The notes under the pieces: model-generated
The model's input: the letters and a program-made list of their open reading frames with translations, nothing else
What the model was told of the DNA's origin: nothing
Database searches by the model: none
Position numbers and translations under genes: made by a program
Part shown: positions 52,466-64,000 of the stretch, piece by piece
Layout of the letters: each line of letters begins with the position of its first letter
How positions within the stretch are numbered: position 1 is the first letter of the stretch
NCBI RefSeq assembly: GCF_027580225.2
Contig: NC_073358.2
Span: 31,646,501 to 31,710,500, forward strand
Source: Misgurnus anguillicaudatus
Lineage: Eukaryota; Chordata; Actinopteri; Cypriniformes; Cobitidae
DNA: 64,000 nucleotides
Direction: 5' to 3'

Positions 52466-53328
52466 AACTTAAGTTCACTAAAACGCCCCCGTATCAGAGA
52501 GGTTAGAGAGGAGGGACAGATCTGTTGCGTACTGCACAGAGTCCACTGGGTTAAACCTTCATATGAAAACCATCAGCGCCATCACTGCTGCGCTGCTCAA
52601 CTTCATCGATAGATGGCGTGCAAGTGTGCAAAACAAAAGCCACGCCCATCCTCCTGCTTCATGCGGCGCCGCAAGAACTGCCAGGAAGATGACGTTTAAG
52701 TACCGCGAGAGCGTTTTCAGAAACCATAAGAATAACTTTAATATTTACTCGCTCTCGCGGTACTTGGACGTCTTTCGCTTACTTCGAGAGCTTTACATTT
52801 TTCCTGCTCCCGTAAATGTAAAATAAAAAATATTTTTTGTTTCAGCGTGGAAAGTTGTGCAGCTGAACACGCAGAGACAGCTGAAGCGTGGGCTAGGATC
52901 CACTAGGGATTGATGTAATTCTTCTTCTTCAAATAAATAAATAAATAAAGCAGATGCATCATCCGGTTGTGACTAGAAGGGATACAATTGCGGTCAAAAA
53001 CTCGCGAAATTTTCCCGAATGAGCGCGCTGTTTTCATCCGAATCCTTCCCTAACCCTAAATCCAATATTTTACGTGATTTAGGCCGTAGCTGTATCCTAT
53101 CCAGCCAGAACCGCTGTTTTCCATTCTCCCAAATCTAAACCTAAACCAAATATCTCGCGAGATTTGGCTGTAGCTGTATTCCCTCTAGCCAGAACTGCGT
53201 CACCCTTTGAGACATACAGTAGGTGGCGGTAAATCTCCAATGGAGTAAGCGGCCAGTAACCGGATGGAAAAGAAGAAGAAAAAGAGCCAGTGAGAGTTGA
53301 ACGTGATGTTTTCGTCTTCATATTAAAC
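52466..53328. promoter_or_regulatory. Divergent promoter region between crat and ptpa
   Basis: 863 bases between the two start codons. 52685-52770 contains an inverted repeat (cgtttaagtaccgcgagagcg and ctcgctctcgcggtacttgg) forming a strong hairpin. 52975-53175 contains two repeats of a ctgtatcc/agccagaac block with cgcgag motifs. No TATA box. The head-to-head arrangement is also known in human. Confidence 0.55.
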
Positions 53329-53735
53329 ATGGCGGAGACTGAGCAGCCGTCAGGTAACTCGTTTCAATCAATCATATCTGCATTTAAACACGGATGACTT
53401 TAAAGTAAGCATACTAAATAAAACCCACTGATCATGTATTTTATTATAGAGCACATCTGTACCAAATAACGGTGCGCAAATGTCCAGACGAACGCGTGCA
53501 CCCTCGTTACGCCTCCTGAAATGAATCGGCTGAGTCTGACAGCTCTTTGCTGTGGCGCATGTTTCGCTTCTTCAGCATTTGTTTTGAGATCAGATACTAC
53601 ACTTCTTGATCACTTAATTCACTTAAAACACACTCTTAAAATACTTTTAAATAAGTCATGGGCGTATGAACATTTGCTTACGCACTTATTATTCAGCATT
53701 TTTACTATGTCAGATTTAAATATCCCATATCCTAT

Positions 53736-53802
<67 letters not shown>

Positions 53803-56800
53803 GTAACTATGATATGCTGAATTATAATTTCATAAGCAATTCATAAGTGTCAAACTTTTTTAATGACGATTACATTAAGATTATGTCAATATTTTGTTGG
53901 CATGAGTCAATATTTTGTTGGCATGACACAGACGGTAGCGCACACCTTTTCTTCTGATGGCTGCATGGCAGGGTGAATGGCAGAGGTCAATACTGCAAAT
54001 ATTAACTCTTTGCATAAACTTAGTGTAATTGTAAATTAAGAAAAAGTTTGACACAAATATTCATTTATAAGAGTTTTTCTCAAAACTTGGCCATGGTTGT
54101 ATATGTAGGGTCTATTTAAACATTTAAAGACATCTTATTCCCTACTACATCCTATTATCTTTAGTATTTTTAGATAGTGGTTCAGCAATTGAAAATGCAA
54201 TAAGATTTTATGTAGACAATATTGCCACACAGTCCTAAACATTTACACTTACTGTTTGCATGTAACACAAAGGTAGCTTTTGCACACACAGAATCATTAG
54301 TTGCAGTTGTCATATGTTTTATCATAAACAACACACAGCTGTTTACCAATCAGAATCAAAGACTGAATAAAACCAACAATATAAATTGATCATTAATAGC
54401 GTTATACAATTACAGTAAAAGTAAACTAAGTACTGCATCAGATAAAATGTCCAAAATATACATTTAAATTAATTAATCTAAATTTGTGTCACTTGCACAG
54501 GCTCCTCTCATGAGGATCACAAGTCTCTCAATCCTGCCAGCTTTAAATTCATGGTACCGAAGAAGGAAATCAGTATGGTACCTGATATGGGCAAATGGAA
54601 AAGATCACAGGTATGGATGCAAACCAATGTCACAGCCTTTTTCTGCAACCCTAAATGTTAGCAAATTAGGTACTTTCAGGTCTCTTTAACTTATTAGTGT
54701 CCCTGGAGTTTAACATTAAGAATAAAAGCATGTATTGTTTGACACTCTTTTTTTAAATTTTTAAATCGAGTCCTGAAAACTATTCCACTATGCACAGTAT
54801 CTCACTGAGTAACTTGAATCATTACTGCAGTCGCTTCCAAATAAAGCCTTTTTGCTTGTGCATGTTTGTGCTGTCATGTGTAAGTAGGCATATGCAGACT
54901 ACATTGGATTCATTCTGACCTTGAATGAGGCTGTGAAGAGAAAGAAACTTACATGCGAATACCAGGTGTCTGAGGTGAGTCGTGTTGTTACGCTGATCCC
55001 ATCACTGCTGTTTTTTTTCTGATATAAAGTGAAGATCCATGCACCAGCGTTTATATGTTTGCTTACATGCTTTTCTTCGCTGCTAGACAGTGGAGAAGTT
55101 ACTCGCGTTGTTGGAAACATTGGATCGCTGGATCGATGAGACGCCACCAGTAGACCAGCCTTCTCGCTTCGGCAATAAAGCTTTCCGCACTTGGTATGCC
55201 AAACTAGACCAGGTAAGCAGACGTTTGTGACCTGAGTTATACATAATTAGTAATATGTACTATATGTATGGCCGGTGTTTGCAGAGTAGCATTCACTACC
55301 CTGCAAATTCAAGTCAAAATGAACCCAACTAAAATCACTATGGTCCTAAACAGCCAGACGTGGGGCAGCAATGCATACTTTTCAGTGCAACATTAAATTT
55401 AGAGAACTGGTTATGCATGCAATTTTGCAAAAGCACTGTTACCGTTTCAAAGCAGTTGGTTACTTTTGTGTGCAGGAGGCGGAGTCTCTGGTCACTGCCG
55501 TTCTCCCATCAGAACAGCATGATGCGGCTCCAGAGATAGCTGTGTACCTGAAAGAGTCTGTAGGGAACTCCACCAGGATTGATTATGGCACTGGTTAGTT
55601 GTAACTCAGACTGAACGATAAACAACTAACACACTTTCAGAAGTATTTTAGTTTTGTTTGGGAATAGTGTGCCCCAGTGTACTCATGCTAATATCTAAAG
55701 CAGTGGTTCTCAAACTTTTTCCGCGTGCGGCCCCCCTTGTGTACGCCCCCCCAAAGAAAATTTATGACAAAAACTGTTCTAAAATGTAACATTTTAATTA
55801 AAGAAAACATATTAAGTTATACAAAGTAGTGCTGTTGGTTAGTAGCCTTATTTTTTTTTAGGTTTAATTACACAGAATTTATGAAAAATGAATGTATTTT
55901 ATAAAATGTCATAAAACTGGGGCCCCCCTGGCACCATCGGACCCCAGTTTGAGAACCACTGATCTAAAGGTCATTGTAAACTGTTTTTCTACTAAATGCC
56001 CACTAGGGGGTGCTGTGGCAACACCGATTTGATTGAGACCCACCGGTTTGATTAGGCTGCAATGTGCCTGTATTTAATACTATTGTTTTATCATACTCTT
56101 TTAGCTCTTATTTAGCTGTGATTACATTTCAAAGCTAAGTTGCCATTGTTGTGTTATTTGTGGCATGTGTGGTAAAAACGTGATTGTGCATGCAGGTCAC
56201 GAAGCTGCATTTGCTGCATTCCTCTGCTGTCTTTGTAAGGTTGGAGCTCTGCGCCCAGACGACCAGTTGGCCATCGTATTTAAAGTGTTTGACAAGTTGG
56301 TGGATTTTCCTCTTTTGAATCTTATTTTGAAATAATGCAATGCTTTGTGTCATCACATGTCATCCATTAATGTCAATTCAAAATGCTTTTACAATATAGT
56401 TTCACCATGTTATGGGTCATAATTTGTAGGTGAATTGTGTTAAACCTATTCGCAACATAACTAGCAATGCAATTTGATTTGCTTAGGTATCTACGATTGA
56501 TGCGCAAACTGCAGAAAACGTATAGGATGGAGCCAGCAGGAAGCCAGGGTGTGTGGGGTCTTGACGACTTTCAGTTTATTCCCTTCATATGGGGAAGCTC
56601 ACAGCTTATAGGTAACAATTTCATCCTAATTTAACAATGTTTAATTATTAATTATGATTAATTGCTGCTTTGGTAATGCCTTCTGTTTTAATCTTTAATA
56701 AGAGCTAGCTTAACTTAATATGTTTTTGTAAGTACAATTTAATTATGGCCATTATCGGGGACAACCCTCTTAGATACCGCTAGGTATCCTACTCATAGGG

Positions 56801-59800
56801 CCCAAGAGAATTGTAACCCTTCCTGAGAAAATAAATTGTGTTTTGGTTGGTCAAATCCTGATTTGCTATTGATTGCTGTGAACATAAGGAAAGGGAGACA
56901 CCTGGTGGTCACCTCGAGTAACTATGCTGTGTTTATTTACCTGTTGTGCGTTAGACCACCCCACCCTGGAGCCCAAGCACTTTGTGGAGGAGAAAGTTGT
57001 AAATGAGAACCATCAAGACTACATGTTTTTTGAGTGCATTAAATTCATCAATGAGGTGTGTATGGCTTGACAATCATCTTATTTTTTTAAACAAGCACAC
57101 AATAGCCCTTCATGCAAACACTTGCAACATCTAATTTTGGGCACTTTGGGGGGAAAGTTGGATATTAGTGTTTGGTTCATTTGGGTAATACGAACATTGA
57201 TTTTTTTTTCAAACTCAGTTAAACTTTGTTGGTAATGTATGTTTTGGTCAACGGGGGACATGGTTACACACATGTGCAGTGTTATTGTCCTACACTTTCC
57301 TATCCTACACATTGTTTAACCTCCTAAGACCCAAGCTTTGGTTTGGCTTGCATTTTAGGTTTCTTCCAGCTATTTGGTGTTAGAAAGAACCAATGAATAT
57401 AATAACCAAACACTGAAGCAGTGTAATTGGTTCCATGTTTCAGTTGCACAGAATTAAGTATTATGGTGCAAACAACAAAAAAATGTGATATGGACACACC
57501 ACTTAGGAGGTTAAAGGGACAGTTCACCCAAAAATGAAAATTTGTTCTGTTGGACACGAAGAAAGATATTTTGAAGAATGTTTGTAACCAAACTAATCAT
57601 AAGCCCCATTCACTTCCATAGTAGGAAAAATAATGCTATGGAAGTAAATGGGGCTCATGATCGGTTTGGTTACAAAAATTTCACAAAATATCTTCCTTAG
57701 TGTTCAAAAGTACAAAGAAATTTATACCAGCTTTGTAACAACATGATAGTAAGAAAATAATGATAAAATTTTCATTTTTTGGTGAACTATCCCTTTAAAA
57801 ACCAAATCCACTATTCTTTATGTTGTTCACAATAGCTTTCAAGTTCAGTCATTCAGATATATATATATATATATATTTTATTTATTTTTTGGATGTAGGA
57901 TTTAAAAATACAGTGTGAACAGATACCTGCAGGGGAAGGGAGTTGTTATCAAACTCGTTTTTAGACCAAGCGGTTTGAAAGAGACCTGTAGCTTTCTCTC
58001 TTATTCTCTCTCTCTCTCTCTCTCAGGGAGGTTATGTTTGGACTCCACTCACATGAGTCATTTCCTTCCTTCCCTGCACGTTGTTGTGAATCACTACTTT
58101 GGCCCCTAGGGTCCACCCCCTCCCTTTCTCTTTCCTCTCTCTTTCTCTTTCCACCCTCCCTTTTTCCTTCCTTCTCTCCATTCGTCTATGAGAGGTTAGT
58201 GGGTCTCTGGAAAGTCCAGCCTGATGAGGGCAGTCTGAGAATCTGTGTATGTGTATGTGAAGCGCACAGCACTGCCATTCATAAACTTCTTTTTCCCAGG
58301 GGCAGCCCCAAGACCTTTTCTTATAAATTCTCATGAATAGGCTTATAGTACAGTGACTGGTACAGTACTGTTGGTAATGAAATAATCAAATACTACAGTA
58401 TGATTAATAGTTAGTTTTTGATATGTTGATTATACCATAATCATGTTAATGTATATACAGCCGCAGAAAAAGTTAAGAGACCACTCCAGTTTTGACTTCA
58501 ATCATCATTTCATTTAAACGCTTGGAAACGTAAGGCGCGCCGCTCTGCCTTTTTTAAAAAAAAAGAGCAGTGCGACGCGGCTTTTTTATATTGCTAAGCA
58601 ACCACAGAGTCAGCTGTCTTGTCAATCAAAGAATCGAAGCGTGAGCGCTCTTTTGCTGTTAACTGTCATATTAGCAGAAACTTTAAAAAGAGGACGCTTG
58701 CTCTGACCTTGTTTAAGGGTGAGAGGTGCACAAACACGCAGGAAAGAGTAAACGAGTGGAGTTCGGTTCTTCAAAGCAACTGTAAACTTCCCTCACCACA
58801 ACGTAAGGCCCGCCTCTCCCCTCATTCGATTGGACAATGGAAAGACGTAAATGACGTCGGTGGCTTCTCCGCTCTCAGCACTAAACAGCGTCCAAACGCT
58901 CCCTGACCATAGAATATCATTCAAAAAAGACCCCTGCAACTGCAATAAACGCTTTTGGTGTGATTGGCCCCAAAAACATCAATTTTATTAAGAATTTGCC
59001 AGAAATGTTGTCGGTTGTTGACAGAATGACACAAAAATTATAATGTTACTTAAACACATACCTATAAATAGTACATTTAGAAAAATTTAAAGGGAGCATT
59101 GAAATGGTCTCTTATTTTTTACCATGTCTGTATAAGGTTAATATCCTTACTATTACTATTATTCAGTTTTATGTTTATAAACTCCTTGTTTAGGTGATCA
59201 CTGTATCAGTGCAGTAACTGCTAATTCCTTTTTTCTTTGACTTGTTTGTTTCCTTATTATACATTTAAACTTTTTTGAAAGTATGCTTTTTCCATCTCCC
59301 CTAAGAGTTAAACATTTGATGGTGGAGTGGAGTGTCCCTTTAACTAAACGTTTCTGCTTTGTAAATTTTATGTACATACGACAGCGCTGTCCATGAAGAC
59401 GACTAAATACATTGTATTATGCATGCCAAGCCAGTAGATGGCGATGTTATCTTGTAAAGAAGCACTACACACCTGTGCACGTACGCATTCTTCTACAGAG
59501 AATAAATGCAAGCAATTAAGATGGTGAAAGCATCAATCAGTTTTATTAAGATGAATCTCATTCAATCTCAATCAAATGGTTTTGCTGGAGTTTTTTCCTG
59601 TACATCTTATATCAGTTAAAGATATTGTTTCGTATTGCTCCTGTCAAATCCATATTTCCGGTTGCTGATTGCGTATTATGCATTAAATGTACAACATGTT
59701 TAAAACGTATCGTTCATGTTTCTGTTTTCCTTTGTTCAGATGAAGACAGGCCCTTTTGCTGAACACTCTAACCAACTTTGGAACATCAGTGATGTTCCTT

Positions 59801-62800
59801 CATGGTCCAAAGTCAATCAAGGTCTCATACGAATGTACAAAGCAGAAGTAAGTATTATGGTATGATAAATGTCAATATGTTGAATAAGATTTTTTTAATG
59901 CAGTAATATTTTAAACTTTGTGTAATACTGAGTTAATTTAAGTGAATCCACTACTTTTTAACACTGGTAAAAAGTTGAATTATAAACCTCCAAATTGTTT
60001 CAATGTCTATTGGGTAGGGCTGTCACAATGAGTAAATAATCATCTCATCGTGATTGTTTGACCTCATCGTGATAATTTCAGATCACCACAATGATTGCAC
60101 ATCTCTTTAAAAAACACAAGGGGGAGCTGCAGCGCCTGCATAAACGAGACCGTATTAGATGTCTCCTATCAGATTGGTTGCTATTTAAGGCCTGTTCTGG
60201 TATAGTCAGTTTATTTTAATTGCATTTTTATTTTCAGTTATTTTTCATATTTATTTTCAGACACTTTATTGTTTTTATTTCGTATGAAAAATGTTCAGTT
60301 TTGAAAGATATATTTGTGTGAAAATTATTTCATGAACAAACAAAAAATTTATGAAAATTAAATGTCAAAGCAATAAACAGACAATTGTTCGTCATAATCG
60401 TCAAAGTCTTAAAACAGGCAAATAATCATCATAATCGTCACAATTTATTAGACAATTAACGTCAGCCAAATTTCATAACCGTGACAGCCCTACTATTGGG
60501 CTGTTTACACCTAGCTTGAAGATTTTTTGGTTTACCGGATCACAAATGGATGACACTAAATAAAGGTGTAAACGGAGTATAAAACGTTTTGAGATAGTCC
60601 CCTTTCGATTACATTCAGAGGTAGTCGAAAACGCAACCTTATTGCATTTGTGTTCGAGCAGCCACATAATAGCGAATACACTCCGTCTATTGATCTAATG
60701 TGTGATGTACCTAGCACAATGTTTTTACATAGGTCCTGACTTCTAGCATGAACACACAATGTTCGGCACAAGAATACAGTACTGTGCAAAAATCTTAGGC
60801 CATCATCACCAGCTTTGTTGTTTTAGCAAAGTTTTAATGTCATCCATATAAATTTTTCATTCTTTTTTTAAGATACAAACAGAAAATGCAGGAAATATGT
60901 TCACAAAATTAAAAACAAAACAATTTTCAGGAGTATTTATGGCGCTTTTCCATTGCATAGCACCCCACGGTTTAGTCCAGTCCGGGTCGGGTCCGCTCAC
61001 CTCACTTTGGCGTGGTTAGCTTTTCCATCTAGTTTAGTATCACTTCGCAGTGGGAGGGATTATAGGCGTGTCGTTATATTTGCGCCGCTGCCTACTGCTG
61101 TGACGTCATACAAGTGAGAGCGTTGTTCATTCCTATACATTCATTTGTTTCACAGTCTACCACAAAATTAAAATTGGCCACCACAAATAGATGTTTGCAC
61201 ATCGCGTTTATCACTACCTTTGTCTCACATGACAGTTTCTGTACAAACACCCGTGGCGTCAGACGACGCGCTCTGCTGAGCCTCATTGAAGTTGCATTTA
61301 AGCATATTTGCAAACGTGCGCATTGCGAATGTTCCGCCACAAACTGCAAGAATGGAAAAAACCATTATGGTGTCCCTGATTCTCAACCTGTGGATGTTTT
61401 CCATCGCTAAAAGAGAGTTTGGAAACTTAGCAGAGCACAGAAGACAACATGCTTGCTCGAGACAGCGCAAGCTAGCACTGAGGTAAAGCTAATCTTTACG
61501 TTATAGCGATGACGCTGTAGTGACGATTCTGTCAGACCAATCAGTGATCTACTGTGTTTTCGCGTCACGTTTGGTATCAGCTCGGCTCGCTTGGAACCCC
61601 AACCGAGGTGGTACAAAAAAGTATCGGGTACCACGTTGTGCACCTAATGGAAAAGCTCCCAAAAGTAAGCTGACCCAAACTGAACCAAACCGTGGGGTAC
61701 TATGCAATGGAAAAGCGCCATTAGTGTGACGGTGACCTCTCTTGGCATTAAACACCTCTTGAGCTTTTTGAGGAGACTGAAGTCCTGAAGTCATTCGATT
61801 AGAATTAGAAATTAGGATTTAATTTCATTTAAGGTTTAGAGATCCAACAGTTTCCTGCTATTGCTCAAGTAGAAGGGGAGTTTACCCTAAATACTTGACA
61901 CTTTTAGCTTATAGTTTTATATTGTTTTTAATACTACATACACATTTCCTGTATTTTCTGGTTGTGTTCTAATAAAGAGACTTATATATGATCCCTATAC
62001 AATTGCAAAAACAACAAATCTAGCATGGTGGCCTAAGACTTTAGCACAGAGTATGTCTCTCTAGTCCACGTCTGATCTGATCAAAATACGAAAAACGCAT
62101 CTAAATACCAGGCATAAACTAAACCACGCTGAAGTTTGAAGACTGGAACAGAAAGAGTTAATAGAGTAAGCATGTGTGTTTGGGGGAAGAACAAAGTGCC
62201 CCACCCCCTCCTCCATGGCCCACATCCTGTGTTGTTAAGAAGACGCCTGCCCTGGGTTCCCTCCCCCTTCTCTTCCCTCAGCGTAGAGCAAAGCTGAGGG
62301 GCCAGTCTGTCTGCAAATTCCCCTCCTCCTTCCCTGTCTGTCTTTCCCCACCCCCGTATATATCAAGCTCTTGTTCTCAATTTGACTCTGTTAGCCCAGT
62401 TCTTCTCTCTGCCAGGGTTATATGACTTTTGCAGAAGCTTTCAAATGAAATGCTGAGAATATCTAGAGATGCATTTCTGAGTATAAAACTTATGCAGGAG
62501 AAAGTTTATCATTGTACGTCTGTGGAAAATATGCCTTTATGTCTTGGACAAAAAGTTATCATTTTATAAACTTTAATACGTGCTGAGACACATCTAGGAG
62601 GTTTCGTGCCTGTCACGTGCATTTTATGGAAGCCTGCCAATTTATCAAGAGTTTTTCCCAATCCAGTGCTACATTAATGATACCACACCAGAAACTGTCC
62701 GCTACATTTACTAAAGAAGACCAGTTACCTTTCGATTACTTGTGTCAGCTCATTTTTCTCAAGTTAAAAATAAATAAATATTTCACTTCAGCACAAGCAG

Positions 62801-63235
62801 TATAATAACACTTCGGCAGAAAATGTTGCAGCAGGAAATAAACACATTCCTAACTTTGTATTCACTGATTTAAGCCAGTATGACTGGGCGAAATTGTGTT
62901 TGTGTGGGTACACCGTTGCACGAATCCACAGCGGTGTTATTGAAACTTTGATAGAAACCTGTGTGATGCTATATTAGTTCATTTACCAGGTTTAATCCTC
63001 TTTATGCAGTAGTTTTCCCAGACACCGTTGTCTTAAAGATAGAAATGATCCGTGCAAGTATACTTTTGTCATTTAAAGTCGTAACGAAAGCTAGCAAATG
63101 TGTTCACTTGCAGCAGATGGTTCATCATACAAACCAACTTTTTTTCTGTTACGCTTACAGTGTCTAGAAAAATTCCCAGTCATCCAGCATTTCAAGTTTG
63201 GCAGCCTGCTTTCCATTCAGCCAGTCAAACCGTGA
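53329..63235 (+). CDS. ptpa: Serine/threonine-protein phosphatase 2A activator (PTPA)
   Basis: Peptidyl-prolyl isomerase-like chaperone that loads metal into and activates the PP2A catalytic subunit; formerly PPP2R4. Ten coding exons: 53329-53353, 54501-54610, 54888-54974, 55087-55212, 55476-55593, 56196-56295, 56487-56611, 56955-57055, 59740-59847, 63161-63235. All GT/AG with agreeing phases; 324 residues against 323 for the main human isoform. Signatures: [68 protein letters not shown] and the C-terminal [19 protein letters not shown]. The human alternative exon between exons 2 and 3 was not found here. Introns 8 and 9 are large (2.7 and 3.3 kb) and hold several transposons. Confidence 0.96.
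53737..53800. repeat. (CT)n microsatellite, about 32 units, in ptpa intron 1
   Basis: Uninterrupted CT run. Frames through it are artefacts. Confidence 0.95.
55701..55961. mobile_element. hAT MITE with exact 8-bp duplication, ptpa intron 5
   Basis: Ends CAGTGGTTCTCAAACTTTTT and AGTTTGAGAACCACTG, flanked by ATCTAAAG (55693-55700, 55962-55969). 261 bp. Confidence 0.85.
57515..57794. mobile_element. TTAA MITE in ptpa intron 8
   Basis: Ends AGGGACAGTTCACCCAAAAA and TTTTGGTGAACTATCCCT flanked by TTAA (57511-57514, 57795-57798), with the inner pair cattcacttccatagtagga and its inverse. Best preserved member of this family in the window. Confidence 0.8.
58455..59135. mobile_element. Tc1-type MITE or relic in ptpa intron 8
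   Basis: The left motif gcagaaaaagttaagagacc and the right inverse ggtctcttattttttacc are diverged terminal repeats. The interior (58530-58900) is CpG-richer and may be another insertion. No transposase recognised. Confidence 0.55.
60015..60492. mobile_element. hAT MITE with exact 8-bp duplication, ptpa intron 9
   Basis: Ends TAGGGCTGTCAC and GTGACAGCCCTA, flanked by CTATTGGG (60007-60014, 60493-60500). 478 bp, non-coding. Confidence 0.85.
60774..62055. mobile_element. Tc1-type non-autonomous element in ptpa intron 9
   Basis: Left end acagtactgtgcaaaaatct then taggcca, right end ggcctaagactttagcacag, imperfect inverted repeats. Interrupted by the element at 60940-61720. No transposase frame. 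Confidence 0.65.
60940..61720. mobile_element. Harbinger-like element nested in the Tc1-type element
   Basis: Inverted ends TGGCGCTTTTCCATTGCATA and TATGCAATGGAAAAGCGCCA flanked by TTA (60937-60939, 61721-61723). 781 bp. Internal frames of up to 98 codons on both strands have no known domain. Confidence 0.75.
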
Positions 63236-64000
63236 GAGACGAGAAGAATCCACACCTTTTCAGAGTGCACAACTAAAACTCCAACTTCGGATGAAACCAT
63301 CTCCAATCCCATTTACAAGCCTGGATTCGGATCCTGTACCCCAGAGGTGCTCTGTTTTGCTCCTGTAGATCCACTACCTATAGAGTTCAGTTCCATTCGT
63401 CACCCTACCTGATTATATTGAATCGAACTAAACTCTACAGGTTAGTAGGTTTTCGGGGTCGGGAATGAACTCCCCTGCTCTACACAATCTACTAGATATG
63501 CATATAATGCAGACCACATTGATTGTGATTTTGCTCAATACCTAACAATTAATGCAATTAGTCTGTATATTTTCATTGAACTGCTCCTGAGACACATGCA
63601 GTATGATGATACATTTTCATCTGCCGTTTATATTTATTTATGTGTATATAACAACAAAGCTCGTCACAATGAATAATTGAGGGAGTGGTCCACTTTGGAG
63701 ATGGGGTCCATTGACTTTTTATAGTAGGAAAAAAATACTGTGGTAAGTCAATGGGCCCCATCTGTAAAGTGGACTACTCCTTTAAAGGCTTGGTTTTCCT
63801 GTGTGCAGGATCTGCAACAAATGAACAGAGATGTGTGTGTGTGTGTGTGTCTCTAAAAGCACTTCTGTTGAAGTTATTAGTGTGAGTTGTGCAGTTATCA
63901 AAGATTGCTGAGGCTTGTGTTAGCTGTAAATGATTTTGCTAAAAGTGTCATTTTACACATGTAAGACAAGTCAGCCGTTTTATTCTTGCATTATTTCTTT
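63236..64000 (+). other. ptpa 3' UTR and downstream flank
   Basis: No further gene. A repeat with gtagatccactacctatagagttc-type sequence at about 63330-63475, a foldback of about 105 bases around a 'ccattgactttt' core at 63679-63783, and a short (TG)n at 63834-63851. No decisive polyadenylation signal was picked. Confidence 0.4.

Noticed and set aside
52126..52467. 113-codon plus-strand frame
   Set aside because: Antisense to the first intron and first exon of crat.
58032..58336. 100-codon frames on both strands
   Set aside because: Caused by CT-rich low-complexity sequence in a ptpa intron.
61114..61643. Several frames of 70-98 codons on both strands
   Set aside because: All lie inside the Harbinger-like non-autonomous element and match no transposase domain.

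Overview
This window is teleost nuclear DNA, most likely from a cyprinid (carp, goldfish or zebrafish relative). The evidence is spliced vertebrate genes with GT/AG introns, AT-rich sequence, a dense load of fish-type DNA transposons and MITEs, and a broken Tol2/Tgf2-type hAT element. There are no bacterial genes, tRNA genes, rRNA genes or CRISPR arrays.

Six protein-coding genes can be reconstructed exon by exon with phases that agree throughout. (1) A CCN1 (CYR61)-like matricellular gene, minus strand, coding exons between 1498 and 4518. (2) pole3, DNA polymerase epsilon/CHRAC histone-fold subunit, plus strand, 19826-20896. (3) rpl12, ribosomal protein uL11, minus strand, 21777-25088, with three intronic copies of an H/ACA-type snoRNA. 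(4) lrsam1, a LRR-SAM-RING E3 ligase, plus strand, 25772-39613, 24 coding exons. (5) crat, carnitine O-acetyltransferase, minus strand, 44272-52465, 14 coding exons. (6) ptpa, the PP2A phosphatase activator, plus strand, 53329-63235, 10 coding exons. rpl12/lrsam1 and crat/ptpa are divergent head-to-head pairs; both pairings are also known in human 9q33-q34. The genes do unrelated housekeeping jobs and do not form a pathway.

Layout: 1-291 is a truncated Tc1-like element. 0.3-4.7 kb is the CCN1-like gene. 4.7-19.8 kb is a gene-poor stretch holding a Tol2-like relic with two nested elements, an array of about 175-bp degenerate tandem repeats, and a palindromic Tc1 derivative carrying a foldback hAT, a solo LTR and a THAP-coding fragment. 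19.8-40.4 kb holds pole3, rpl12 and lrsam1. 40.4-44.2 kb holds a palindromic MITE and a decayed Tc1-like copy. 44.3-63.2 kb holds crat and ptpa, whose introns contain TTAA-flanked MITEs, hAT elements with exact 8-bp duplications, and Harbinger-like elements with 3-bp duplications.

Most notable points: the rpl12 exon 3 donor is AT rather than GT at the conserved junction; the CCN1-like protein has lost what appear to be two paired cysteines of its cystine knot; the transposon nests can be resolved to single-base junctions; and rpl12 carries three snoRNA copies. I found no clear evidence of a wholly new biological system.
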